Below are positions 17,833 through 26,089 of a DNA stretch of 64,000 nt, one piece after another. The notes beneath the pieces were generated by a model that did not search any database, had not been told where the DNA came from, and saw nothing but the letters and a program-made list of their open reading frames with translations. Source of the stretch: Marinobacter pelagius (GTDB lineage Bacteria; Pseudomonadota; Gammaproteobacteria; Pseudomonadales; Oleiphilaceae); assembly GCF_900114925.1 (NCBI RefSeq), contig NZ_FOUR01000009.1, positions 104,743-168,742 of the forward strand. The letters run 5' to 3'. The first letter of the stretch is position 1. Each line of letters opens with the position of its first letter. Made by a program: the position numbers and the translations under genes.

Positions 17833-17869
17833 GGTTTATAAATATCAAACCGTTCACTTAAACAGAACG
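17833..17869. promoter_or_regulatory. candidate LysR operator between dabB and its regulator
   Basis: Two interrupted dyads lie here: GGTTT-N9-AAACC (17833-17851) and CGTTC-N9-GAACG (17851-17869). The region separates divergent start codons by 115 bp, the usual place for a LysR-type binding site. Which dyad, if either, is bound is not known. Confidence 0.4.
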
Positions 17870-17889
17870 TTCAATCCGGGACAGCTCGA

Positions 17890-18789
17890 ATGCGACTGAA
17901 CTACCACCACCTCTACTATTTCTGGACCGTGGCCCGTGTCGGTCATCTGACCAAGGCCGCGGAATCGCTGCATATTTCCCAATCGGCCCTGTCCGGGCAG
18001 ATCCGGAAGCTGGAGGAGAGCCTCGGCCATGACCTTTTTATCCGTGAGGGACGCCGGCTCAGGCTGTCAGAGGCAGGACGGGTTGCCTTCAACTATGCAG
18101 AAGACATTTTCCGGCAGGGAGAGGAACTGGCGGCATTGTTCCGCTCCGGCAGCCAGACCAACCGGGAGATTCTCAAGGTGGGCGCGGTTGCCACACTGTC
18201 CCGGAACTTTCAGGAGGGATTTCTGAGGCCGCTGCTGGGGCGGAAGGATCTGGAACTGAAGCTTCAGAGCGGCAGCCTCGATGATCTCCTCAGGCGTCTG
18301 TCTGCCCACCGGCTGGACCTGATTCTCTCCAATCAGCCGGTCCAGGGCGATGAGCAGAATCCCTGGCGTTCAAGGCGCCTTGCCCGGCAACCCGTGAGTG
18401 TCATCGGCCCGCCGAGTGATAACAGCATGCCTGATCTGCCCAAATTCCTGCACGGCAGGAACCTGATCGTGCCAGGACCGGACAACCATATCCGCCAGGC
18501 CTTCGACCAGATCTGCGAATACCACGGCATCTACCCGAACATCATCGCGGAAGTGGATGACATGGCCATGATGCGACTGCTTACCCGTGATACCCGCAAC
18601 TTTGCGGTGTTACCGCCGGTTGTGGTCAGGGATGAACTGCGTGCCGGGGTATTGCGGGATTACGGGGCCCTTCCCGGTGTTTACGAGGAGTTCTATGCGA
18701 TCAGCATCCGCCGTCAGTTCCAGCAGTCGCTGGTGTCGGAACTGCTGACTCAACCTGCAGATGAGCTGCTAACCTCCCTGCCCGGTTGA
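17890..18789 (+). CDS. LysR-family regulator, probably of dabBA
   Basis: A 299-residue regulator with an N-terminal winged helix-turn-helix (about 1-60, motif HLTKAAESLHISQSALSGQI) and a C-terminal periplasmic-binding-like effector domain. Its start resembles NhaR/CbbR-type proteins (MRLNYHHLYYFWTVARVGHL). It is divergent from dabB, and LysR genes usually control their divergent neighbour. CO2 or bicarbonate starvation as the signal is inferred only from context. Confidence 0.85.
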   Translation: MRLNYHHLYYFWTVARVGHLTKAAESLHISQSALSGQIRKLEESLGHDLFIREGRRLRLSEAGRVAFNYAEDIFRQGEELAALFRSGSQTNREILKVGAVATLSRNFQEGFLRPLLGRKDLELKLQSGSLDDLLRRLSAHRLDLILSNQPVQGDEQNPWRSRRLARQPVSVIGPPSDNSMPDLPKFLHGRNLIVPGPDNHIRQAFDQICEYHGIYPNIIAEVDDMAMMRLLTRDTRNFAVLPPVVVRDELRAGVLRDYGALPGVYEEFYAISIRRQFQQSLVSELLTQPADELLTSLPG

Positions 18790-18896
18790 GAATTCTGACT
18801 AGCGCCGATGTGCGAATAAGTCATACATTCCTTTCGTCTGTCGCCGTATACTCGGAACGAGTCCATGAAAATAACAACATCCGGGCAGCGAGAATC

Positions 18897-20375
18897 ATGC
18901 AAAGAGCAAACACCGAGTCCCCGTCCATACTTATCATCGGTACCGGTTTTGGCGGATTGGGGATGGCGATTCAGCTCAAGAGAGCGGGCTACCACAACAT
19001 TATCCTGCTGGAAAAAGCGGGCCGCGTGGGCGGCACCTGGCGCGATAACACCTATCCCGGCGCCGCCTGTGACGTCCAGTCCCATTTCTATTCCTACTCC
19101 TTTGAGCCCAAGCACGACTGGTCCCGCAAATTCGGCCTGCAGAGTGAAATCCTGGGTTATATGGAGCACTGCGTTGAAAAATACGGGCTTGGCGAGCACA
19201 TCCGCTTCAACTCGGAGGTTGCAGAAGCGGAATTTGATCAGCGGCTGAACCGCTGGAACGTGACCCTGACCTCCGGGGAAACGCTCACCTCCCGAATACT
19301 CATTACCGCGACCGGCCAACTGAACCAGCCGGCCTGGCCCAATATCGAAGGCCTGGACCAGTTCCAGGGTCGGATGTTCCATTCCGCCCGCTGGGATCAC
19401 GATTACGATCTGACCGGCAAGAAGGTCGCCGTGATCGGCACCGGTGCGAGCGCCATCCAGTTTGTGCCCGAAGTCGCCAAACAGGCGAACACCCTCAACC
19501 TCTTCCAGCGCAGCGCCGCCTGGGTCCTGCCCAAGCCGGATCGCCCGTTCAAGCCCTGGGAGCAGTGGCTGTTCAGCAAACTGCCGGTCTGGGACCGGCT
19601 CTATCGGTACCTGATCTACTGGAAGAACGAAACCCGGGCGCTCGCGTTCACCCGTTTCAATGGACTGCTGGAGATCTTTGCCCGACAGGCGCGGAAGGAA
19701 GCACAAAAACGGGTTACTGACCCGGAAAAACTCCGGAAGATCATCCCGGATTATCAGATCGGCTGTAAGCGTATCCTGATCTCCAACGACTGGTACCCGG
19801 CCATCAACCAGTCCAACGTGAACCTGGTTACCGACGCCATCCGCGAGGTCGCACCGGACGGTGTGGTCACCGCCGACGGCTCTCACTACCCGGCCGATGC
19901 CATCATACTGGCGACCGGTTTCCGGGCATCCGAATTCCTGTCACCGATCACCATTACCGGGCGCAACGGCAGGAACCTGAACCAGGCCTGGGAAGACGGC
20001 GCGGTTGCCTTCAAGGGCATCACCGTCAGCGGTTTTCCCAACATGTTCATGCTCTACGGGCCCAACACCAACCTGGCCCACAACTCCATTCTTTACATGC
20101 TCGAATCCCAGTTCCACTACGTTCTCGATTGCCTGAAGGCACTGGACAAGTACCCGGGAGCGGCCATGGATGTGCGCGAGGATCGCCAGGAGCGTTTCTC
20201 CCAGGTGGTTCAGACCGGGCTGGAGGGAACCGTCTGGGATACCGGCTGTACCTCCTGGTACCTGGATGAGAATGGCAAGAACACCGTGAACTGGCCAGGC
20301 TTTACCTTCACTTACCGGTTTGCCACCCGGCACGTAGAGACCGCCGACTACCAGTTCCTGAACCCCGCCAACTGA
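18897..20375 (+). CDS. flavin-containing (Baeyer-Villiger type) monooxygenase
   Basis: A 492-residue NADPH- and FAD-dependent oxygenase. Two Rossmann motifs are visible: GTGFGGLGMA near residue 15 for FAD, and GTGASAIQF at about 181 for NADPH. The Baeyer-Villiger fingerprint FQGRMFHSARW at about 155-165 lies between them. GGTWRDNTYPGAACDVQSH is typical of class B monooxygenases. ATG 18897 is chosen because it starts just before the dinucleotide fold; the binding site is weak (GAGAA). It is followed by a strong terminator, so it is separate from the GntR operon. The substrate is unknown; ketones from hydrocarbon or steroid oxidation are plausible. Confidence 0.88.
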   Translation: MQRANTESPSILIIGTGFGGLGMAIQLKRAGYHNIILLEKAGRVGGTWRDNTYPGAACDVQSHFYSYSFEPKHDWSRKFGLQSEILGYMEHCVEKYGLGEHIRFNSEVAEAEFDQRLNRWNVTLTSGETLTSRILITATGQLNQPAWPNIEGLDQFQGRMFHSARWDHDYDLTGKKVAVIGTGASAIQFVPEVAKQANTLNLFQRSAAWVLPKPDRPFKPWEQWLFSKLPVWDRLYRYLIYWKNETRALAFTRFNGLLEIFARQARKEAQKRVTDPEKLRKIIPDYQIGCKRILISNDWYPAINQSNVNLVTDAIREVAPDGVVTADGSHYPADAIILATGFRASEFLSPITITGRNGRNLNQAWEDGAVAFKGITVSGFPNMFMLYGPNTNLAHNSILYMLESQFHYVLDCLKALDKYPGAAMDVREDRQERFSQVVQTGLEGTVWDTGCTSWYLDENGKNTVNWPGFTFTYRFATRHVETADYQFLNPAN

Positions 20376-20381
20376 CTTTCC

Positions 20382-20412
20382 TTCAACGGCAGTTCCGCTG
20401 CCGTTGAATTTT
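20382..20412 (+). terminator. Rho-independent terminator after the monooxygenase gene
   Basis: A perfect 11-bp stem (TTCAACGGCAG with CTGCCGTTGAA) closes a 5-base loop and is followed by TTTTC. It starts 7 bases after the stop codon. Confidence 0.88.
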
Positions 20413-20450
20413 CGGCACATTCATAGGATGATTGGTTCATCTGTTAGAAG

Positions 20451-20460
20451 GATGATCATC
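20451..20460. promoter_or_regulatory. palindrome at the gntR start, possible autoregulatory operator
   Basis: GATGATCATC is a perfect 10-bp palindrome located 3-12 bases before the start codon, overlapping the ribosome binding region. A related ATGATTGGTTCAT element lies about 15-30 bp further upstream. FadR-subfamily regulators bind short palindromes near their own start; the link is inferred. Confidence 0.35.
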
Positions 20461-20462
20461 TG

Positions 20463-21146
20463 ATGCTGGAAAAGATCCGGAAAGGTTCCCTGGTGGAAAC
20501 CGCTATCGAAAGCCTCAGGCAGGCCATCGAGAAGGGAGACTGGGCTCTTGGAGACAAGCTCCCGGTCGAGTCGGAGCTGTCCGAATCCCTTGGCGTAAGC
20601 CGTAACACCGTGCGGGAGGCGGTCCGTGTTCTTGTACACGTGGGTATGCTGGAAACCCGTCAGGGTGACGGTACCTATGTGCGCGCCACCCGGGATGCCG
20701 GCGAAACGCTGCGGCGCATTGCCCGCACCGAGCTGGCCGACCAGCTGGAGGTCCGCATCATGCTCGAATCCGAGGCCGCCAAGCTGGCCTCACTGAGGCG
20801 AACGGAGGACGATCTCAAGCGCATGACCGATGCCCTTGATGCCCGCGCGCGCTCCGCGAACAACCTTGAGGAACGCATCAGGCACGATGAGCGGTTTCAC
20901 CATGCCGTGGTCATGGCCTCCCACAACCCTGCCCTGCTCGAACTCTACGATTATTTCTCCCACGGCGTGAGCCAGACCATCGAGCGCACAGAGATGGATG
21001 CCGACCTGCCGGAACCATCCCAGGAAGACCACGAACTGCTGCTGGCCGCCATTCGTCGCGGTGAAGCCCAGAAGGCCGGACAACTGGCCCGGGAACTGCT
21101 CCAACCAAGTCTTGACGCCCTCAATCCGGGAGCTGACATTTCATGA
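20463..21146 (+). CDS. GntR-family (FadR subfamily) transcriptional regulator
   Basis: A 227-residue regulator with a GntR winged helix (about 10-75, motif LPVESELSESLGVSRNTVREAVR) and an all-helical FCD effector domain (about 90-215). The FCD metal ligands probably include His142-type residues in RHDERFHHAVV. FCD proteins sense carboxylic acids. Its stop overlaps the transporter start by ATGA, so it very likely controls that transporter and responds to the same ligand. Confidence 0.88.
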   Translation: MLEKIRKGSLVETAIESLRQAIEKGDWALGDKLPVESELSESLGVSRNTVREAVRVLVHVGMLETRQGDGTYVRATRDAGETLRRIARTELADQLEVRIMLESEAAKLASLRRTEDDLKRMTDALDARARSANNLEERIRHDERFHHAVVMASHNPALLELYDYFSHGVSQTIERTEMDADLPEPSQEDHELLLAAIRRGEAQKAGQLARELLQPSLDALNPGADIS

Positions 21147-22153
21147 AGTTGCGCATTGATACCTTTACCCTGCTGTTGCTGGGGGCCATTGTTCTTGCCT
21201 CTTTCCTTCCTGCCACCGGCACTGCTGCGGACTGGCTGGCAACGGCCGGCACCGTAGCCGTGGCTCTCCTGTTCTTTTTCCACGGCGCGGCGCTATCCCG
21301 GGAGCAGATCATTGCCGGCGCGACCCACTGGCGCCTGCACATCCTGATAACGGCCCTCACCTTTGTATTCTTCCCGCTGGCCGTTCTGCCTATCAACGCG
21401 CTGTCGGACATTATCCCCACGTGGATGCCCCGGGACCTTGGGCTTGGCTTCCTTTATCTGGGGGTTCTGCCCTCGGCGGTCTCTTCTTCCATTGCCTACA
21501 CAGCGATGGCGAAGGGCAACGTACCGGCGGCGATCTGCAGTGCGGCAGCCTCGAATGTATTCGGCATGATGCTGACACCGTTCCTGTTATTGCTGCTGGT
21601 CAGTACGTCCGGTGCGGGAGGGTTCTCGGTGGCCGAGGCGCTGAAGGATATTGTGATGCAGCTGTTGCTGCCGTTTGCAGTGGGCCATGCCATGCGACCC
21701 TGGCTGGGAGGTTACCTGGCCCGGAACGAGAAACTCATGGCGCGCTACGATCAATGCGTGATCTGGCTGATCGTGTACTCCGCGTTTTCCCATTCCGTGG
21801 TAAGCGGGCTCTGGCAGAACCTGCCGTTGCAGGCCATCGTCTTTGCCGTCGCCCTGTGCTTTGCACTTCTGGGCTTCTTTATGGTGATGGCGCGGTTCCT
21901 GGTACGGCGGTTCGGCTTCAGCCTGGAGGATGAGACTGCCGTTGTGTTCTGCGGATCAAAGAAAAGCCTGGCATCGGGGCTGCCTATGGCCAAGGTGTTG
22001 TTTTCCGGTCACCCGGGCTTCGGCATGATCGTGTTGCCGATTATGTGCTACAACCAGATCCAGGTGATTGTCGGGGCCATTCTGGCCCAGAAATATCGCG
22101 AGAAAATTGAACAGGCGAGGGAATCATCCCCCGCCCATACCGCCGAAAATTGA
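21143..22153 (+). CDS. SBF-like (bile acid:sodium symporter family, YfeH-type) transporter
   Basis: A 336-residue protein with about nine to ten membrane helices, of the SBF-like branch (SLC10A7/YfeH). Landmarks are FFFHGAALSREQIIAG (about 37-52), GVLPSAVSSSIAYTAMAKGN (about 112-131) and CGSKKSLASGLPMAKVLFSG (about 271-290). Despite the name, bacterial members move various organic anions. It is translationally coupled to the GntR gene. Its last 30 bases overlap the convergent membrane-protein gene on the other strand. Confidence 0.87.
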   Translation: MKLRIDTFTLLLLGAIVLASFLPATGTAADWLATAGTVAVALLFFFHGAALSREQIIAGATHWRLHILITALTFVFFPLAVLPINALSDIIPTWMPRDLGLGFLYLGVLPSAVSSSIAYTAMAKGNVPAAICSAAASNVFGMMLTPFLLLLLVSTSGAGGFSVAEALKDIVMQLLLPFAVGHAMRPWLGGYLARNEKLMARYDQCVIWLIVYSAFSHSVVSGLWQNLPLQAIVFAVALCFALLGFFMVMARFLVRRFGFSLEDETAVVFCGSKKSLASGLPMAKVLFSGHPGFGMIVLPIMCYNQIQVIVGAILAQKYREKIEQARESSPAHTAEN

Positions 22154-22795
22154 CGCCAGAATCACCAGTCCGACAATCCAGCCGATGACAGCCGGCCAGA
22201 AATTGACCATTTGTGGCGGCTGTTCCGGCTGATCCTCGGCCATCCCGGGTTCCGGGAAGTTCCGGTCATCAACCGGCTCCTCCGGTACGTCCTGCAGGCT
22301 GTACCAGTCGAACCACTCGCCCAGAAAACGGGTGACCGGGGCTGCCAGGCTGCCGTTTTCCGCCATCGGCCGAAGCTGCGGCTCCAGCTGAACGGCAATT
22401 TCGCGGCGCAACGCCGGCTTGTCGGCAGGCGGCTCGCACAGGATAGCCTTCCAGATACCCACATCCTTGCTCCGCTGGGAATCATTCAGCAAGGCCTTGA
22501 TCTGGATGACCACCTCCCGGACGATCTGGCTTTCCTCCGCGTCCAGGGGCCTTTCCCTGACAGGAGCCGCCTCAACGGCATCCCCACGGTCTTCCTCTTG
22601 AACAGAGCTATAACCCGGCTCCGACGTAACGACGGCTGCAGACTCCGGTGCCGACTCACCGCTGGCCTCCTGAAACGCTCTGCGGAGCGCTTCGGCCTCA
22701 TCCGCGGACGCAAATTTCAGCTGCTGTTCATACGCCTGCTGTATTCGCTGACGGTCACTGGTTGGTTCGATTCCAAGGATTTCCCAGCAATTCAT
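22124..22795 (-). CDS. tail-anchored protein with a degenerate J-domain
   Basis: A 223-residue protein. Its first about 45 residues resemble helices I-III of a DnaJ domain (CWEILGIEPTSDRQRIQQAY), but the HPD motif needed to stimulate Hsp70 is missing and the loop is shortened. A long acidic linker follows (about 45-180). A single C-terminal membrane helix (WPAVIGWIVGLVILASIFGG) ends in glycines. The start at 22795 is supported by GGGAG 10 bases upstream; a longer in-frame reading is open to 22843. Function unknown. Confidence 0.65.
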   Translation of the reverse strand: MNCWEILGIEPTSDRQRIQQAYEQQLKFASADEAEALRRAFQEASGESAPESAAVVTSEPGYSSVQEEDRGDAVEAAPVRERPLDAEESQIVREVVIQIKALLNDSQRSKDVGIWKAILCEPPADKPALRREIAVQLEPQLRPMAENGSLAAPVTRFLGEWFDWYSLQDVPEEPVDDRNFPEPGMAEDQPEQPPQMVNFWPAVIGWIVGLVILASIFGGMGGG

Positions 22796-22928
22796 ATAGC
22801 CGTAACTCCCAGCCCCGAGATTGATTACAATATTGAGAGACAAACCGTGTGTAGTCCCCTACGATAGGTAAAACAAGAAGAATACCGTGTTAAACCCCCT
22901 GAGACCGGCAGATTATAGAACGTGATTC

Positions 22929-25079
22929 ATGAGTGTTTCGACTAGATTGCAGTTAAGTTTCATAAACCTGCCGCGCCGCCGGTCATTTCGTTACGCTCTG
23001 ATGCTGCTCTCCGCTGCATGTTTGCCGGCCCACGCCCAGGTTTCCGACCCCTTGATGTCGTCAGAAATCTTCGCGCTTGACAGCGAACTCTCCGAACTTC
23101 CTGAAGTGCTGACCACTACCCGGCTGAGGCAATCCAAGCTCAAGGTACCGGGCACCACCACCATCCTTACCGGTGACATGATTCGCGACCTGGGGATCAT
23201 GAACCTGGTGGAAGCGCTTAGACTGGTGCCCGGAATGGTCGTGGGCGACCGGGGCAGTACCAATCCTGTGGCAACGTACCACGGCACATCCCAGTATGAA
23301 CAGCGCCGGCTTCAGGTTCTGATTGACGGGCGTACAGCATACCGCGCGAGTCTCGCTGATGTGGACTGGTTAGCCATGCCGGTGGCGCTGGAGAATATCG
23401 AACGCATCGAGGTGAGCCGGGGCCCCAACTCTGCCGCCTATGGCATCAACGCCTTTCTAGGTACCGTTAATATCATCACGCGGTCACCCGACGACACGGC
23501 CGGTGTTGAAGCCTACGCGGCATCCGGTTCAAGAGGTTACCTGAGAACGTTCACCTCAGTCGGTGATGCCAATCCAGACGGTAGCTGGCGACTGTCCTAC
23601 GAAAAACGCAAATCCAATGGCTTCGACTCTCAGCTGGAGGGCGGCGAGGCGGTGCCGTTCCATGACGGCCATGACACTAACAATTTCAACTTCGACAGCA
23701 TCGTGAAAATCGATAATCGACACTCCGTTGATTTCCGGGCAGGTGCGCTGGAGGGTGTCAATGAAGAAGACAAGGATAAATCCGGAAAACTGGGGGCAGT
23801 GACCAATCCGGATATTCTGATGGACGACTACTACCTGCAGGTCCGATTCAATGGCGCTACATCCCGAAACCATTTCTATCACCTTCAGGCCAGTTACCAG
23901 AATCAGAAAAGGAGGCAGCGCTGGACCATTGCTATTCCAGGAGATGTGTTTTCTTCGCTTCTGCCACCGGACAGTCCTTTTCCGAGCGACCCGGATACCT
24001 TCTTCATCGCTGACCTGAACGAGGACATTGAAGAGTCCCGACAGGAATTCGAACTGCAGGATACGCTGCTGGTCAATCCGGACCTGAAGCTGGTATCAGG
24101 ACTTGGTTATCGCAAGGATACCTTCAATTCGGAAACTTTCTTCAATGGACGGGGCAACAACTACCAGAGCCGGGTATTCGCCAACGTGGAATACTCTCCG
24201 GCGCGGTGGGTAACATTCAACGCCGGCGGGAACTACGAGAAAACCACGACGACCCGTGAAGGCTATTTCTCTCCCCGGGCCGCCACGAACTTCATCTTCA
24301 ATGACAACCATGCGCTTAGGTTTGTGTACTCCCGAGCCGTGCGAACACCGGATGCGTTTGAGCAGGATCCTGACTGGTCTTACCGTCCAGCCAATGTCCG
24401 GCCGCCATTTACGGCGCTTGAAGGGGTAAGGTTTCTGATCGAGGATCTGGTCGATCCCCAAACCTCAACCCTGGGTGAGGACCTGGACGAGGAATGGATA
24501 ACGTCCCGCGAGATCAGCTATTTCGGCCAGTTTCATTTGGATAATGCGCTGTTTTCCATGGAAGTCCGCTATTTCAATGATGAACTGGACGACATGATCA
24601 GCGGCGTTATCAACGAAGAGGAATGGACCATAGATAACAATGTTGACCTGGACCAGGAGGGATTTGAAATTGAAACCTCACTGGAGTTTCCGGGTACGAT
24701 GTTACGGGCTACCTACGGTTATCTCGACCAGGATGGCCGGTACACTGGTGATCCAACGGGTCTGTCTCAAAGCGATCAACAATACACTGTTGATTTGTTG
24801 GGACGGTTATCCGCCCAGCATTCCGGCAGTCTGGCCTGGATCCAGGAATTCCCGATGGACCTGACTTCCTCGGTGGCCTATTACTGGACGAACGAGGTCA
24901 GGAATACCCGTTTTGAGCGTGCGGATTTCCGGCTCGCCAAACGGGTGGACGCGCCAGACTACAGTTACGTGCTGGCGCTCACGATGCAACACTATCTGAA
25001 TCCAGAGGCATGGATGAGTCCGGACAACCGGATTGAGGATCATAACCAGTTTTTCATTGAAGCGGGGATCCGCTTCTGA
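22929..25079 (+). CDS. TonB-dependent outer-membrane receptor
   Basis: A 716-residue receptor. A signal peptide (about 1-36, ending AHA) is followed by a plug domain (about 58-170: SKLKVPGTTTILTGDMIRDL, VEALRLVPGM, IERIEVSRGPNSAAYGINAF) and a 22-strand barrel closing with aromatic residues (ENQ-type end FFIEAGIRF). Ligands of such receptors include siderophores, cobalamin and others; none can be assigned here. It is followed after 35 bp by a binding-protein gene and a coupled hybrid kinase, with which it probably forms one unit. Confidence 0.9.
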   Translation: MSVSTRLQLSFINLPRRRSFRYALMLLSAACLPAHAQVSDPLMSSEIFALDSELSELPEVLTTTRLRQSKLKVPGTTTILTGDMIRDLGIMNLVEALRLVPGMVVGDRGSTNPVATYHGTSQYEQRRLQVLIDGRTAYRASLADVDWLAMPVALENIERIEVSRGPNSAAYGINAFLGTVNIITRSPDDTAGVEAYAASGSRGYLRTFTSVGDANPDGSWRLSYEKRKSNGFDSQLEGGEAVPFHDGHDTNNFNFDSIVKIDNRHSVDFRAGALEGVNEEDKDKSGKLGAVTNPDILMDDYYLQVRFNGATSRNHFYHLQASYQNQKRRQRWTIAIPGDVFSSLLPPDSPFPSDPDTFFIADLNEDIEESRQEFELQDTLLVNPDLKLVSGLGYRKDTFNSETFFNGRGNNYQSRVFANVEYSPARWVTFNAGGNYEKTTTTREGYFSPRAATNFIFNDNHALRFVYSRAVRTPDAFEQDPDWSYRPANVRPPFTALEGVRFLIEDLVDPQTSTLGEDLDEEWITSREISYFGQFHLDNALFSMEVRYFNDELDDMISGVINEEEWTIDNNVDLDQEGFEIETSLEFPGTMLRATYGYLDQDGRYTGDPTGLSQSDQQYTVDLLGRLSAQHSGSLAWIQEFPMDLTSSVAYYWTNEVRNTRFERADFRLAKRVDAPDYSYVLALTMQHYLNPEAWMSPDNRIEDHNQFFIEAGIRF

Positions 25080-25114
25080 ACGATAATCAGGGACAGCGTT
25101 TTACCCGGGATGGT

Positions 25115-26089
25115 ATGAAGCGAGCGAGTTTGTTCCAGACAAGTCACCATGATCGTGCTGCGGTTACCTGGCCGCCGGTGATGTTTCTTTTTGCACTTCT
25201 CACGGTTTTCTTGTCGACCGTTGCCCAGGCACAGGATCTGGCCGTCAACACCGTCTATATCGCAAGTTCCGGCAATCCCGCCCTGGACCAGCACATGACC
25301 CGGCTGCTGGGGGATGCGTTGGGAGATGAAGCCGCCCTCCGGCCACTGACCAATGGCCAGACCGCGACGCCGGATGATGCCCCGATCGTAACCATCGGCC
25401 CCTCGGCCTTTTCCAGGGTGCGCCAGGCCAACCGCCGCGCCCCGATCCTGGCCATGCTGGTAGAACGGTCTTTCATAAAGGATTATGCGGCACGTAACCC
25501 CGGCCAGATCTCAGCGGTTTATTACGATGTGCCCCTGGAACTGCAGGCATTGATCGGAAAGGCGGTGCTGCCCCAGGCAACCAAGGTAGCCATCATTGCC
25601 AGTACCGAGACGGCCGGGCTTTATGAGCCGGTGGTCGATAAATTACCTGCCATGGGCCTGCAACCAAGGGTTTTCATCGTTGATACGCAGCAGGATCTTA
25701 TTCCGACCCTGGTCAGGGCATTAAGCTACGGCGATTTCCTGCTCGCCGGTCCCGATGACCGTATCTACAACCCCAGCACCATCAAACACATCCTGCTGAC
25801 CACCTACCGCCGCAGCCGGATTGTCATTGGCCCGAGCCAGGCCTATGTCAAAGCAGGCTCACTGGCATCCGGTTACGCGCCTTTTCCCGGCATGGCGGAG
25901 GCCGCTGCAGATAAGCTGCACCACTATTTTGCCAAAGGGGAGTTTCCGGTTCCGGACTACCCCGATCAATACAGCGTGGAGATTAACAGTCAGGTGGCAC
26001 GATCCCTGAACATTCCATTACCTGACAAGGAAACCCTGGAACAGGAGCTTGATCAGGCACGGGCGCAATTTGAGGGTTCTGAAGAATGA
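25115..26089 (+). CDS. ABC_sub_bind-type periplasmic binding protein
   Basis: A 324-residue exported protein; the signal sequence covers about residues 20-41 (ending AQAQ) after an unusually long N-region. The rest resembles the ABC_sub_bind (PF04392-like) fold, with TIGPSAFSRVRQANRRAPIL (about 92-111) and a late segment GYAPFPGMAEAAADKLHHYF. No ABC permease or ATPase is nearby. Its coupling to the kinase (ATGA overlap) suggests that it hands a periplasmic signal to the kinase rather than feeding a transporter; this is inferred. Confidence 0.78.
   Translation: MKRASLFQTSHHDRAAVTWPPVMFLFALLTVFLSTVAQAQDLAVNTVYIASSGNPALDQHMTRLLGDALGDEAALRPLTNGQTATPDDAPIVTIGPSAFSRVRQANRRAPILAMLVERSFIKDYAARNPGQISAVYYDVPLELQALIGKAVLPQATKVAIIASTETAGLYEPVVDKLPAMGLQPRVFIVDTQQDLIPTLVRALSYGDFLLAGPDDRIYNPSTIKHILLTTYRRSRIVIGPSQAYVKAGSLASGYAPFPGMAEAAADKLHHYFAKGEFPVPDYPDQYSVEINSQVARSLNIPLPDKETLEQELDQARAQFEGSEE

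Noticed and set aside
18750..19886. 378-residue frame antisense to the monooxygenase gene
   Set aside because: A by-product of GC-rich codon usage; the sense strand has complete FAD and Baeyer-Villiger motifs.
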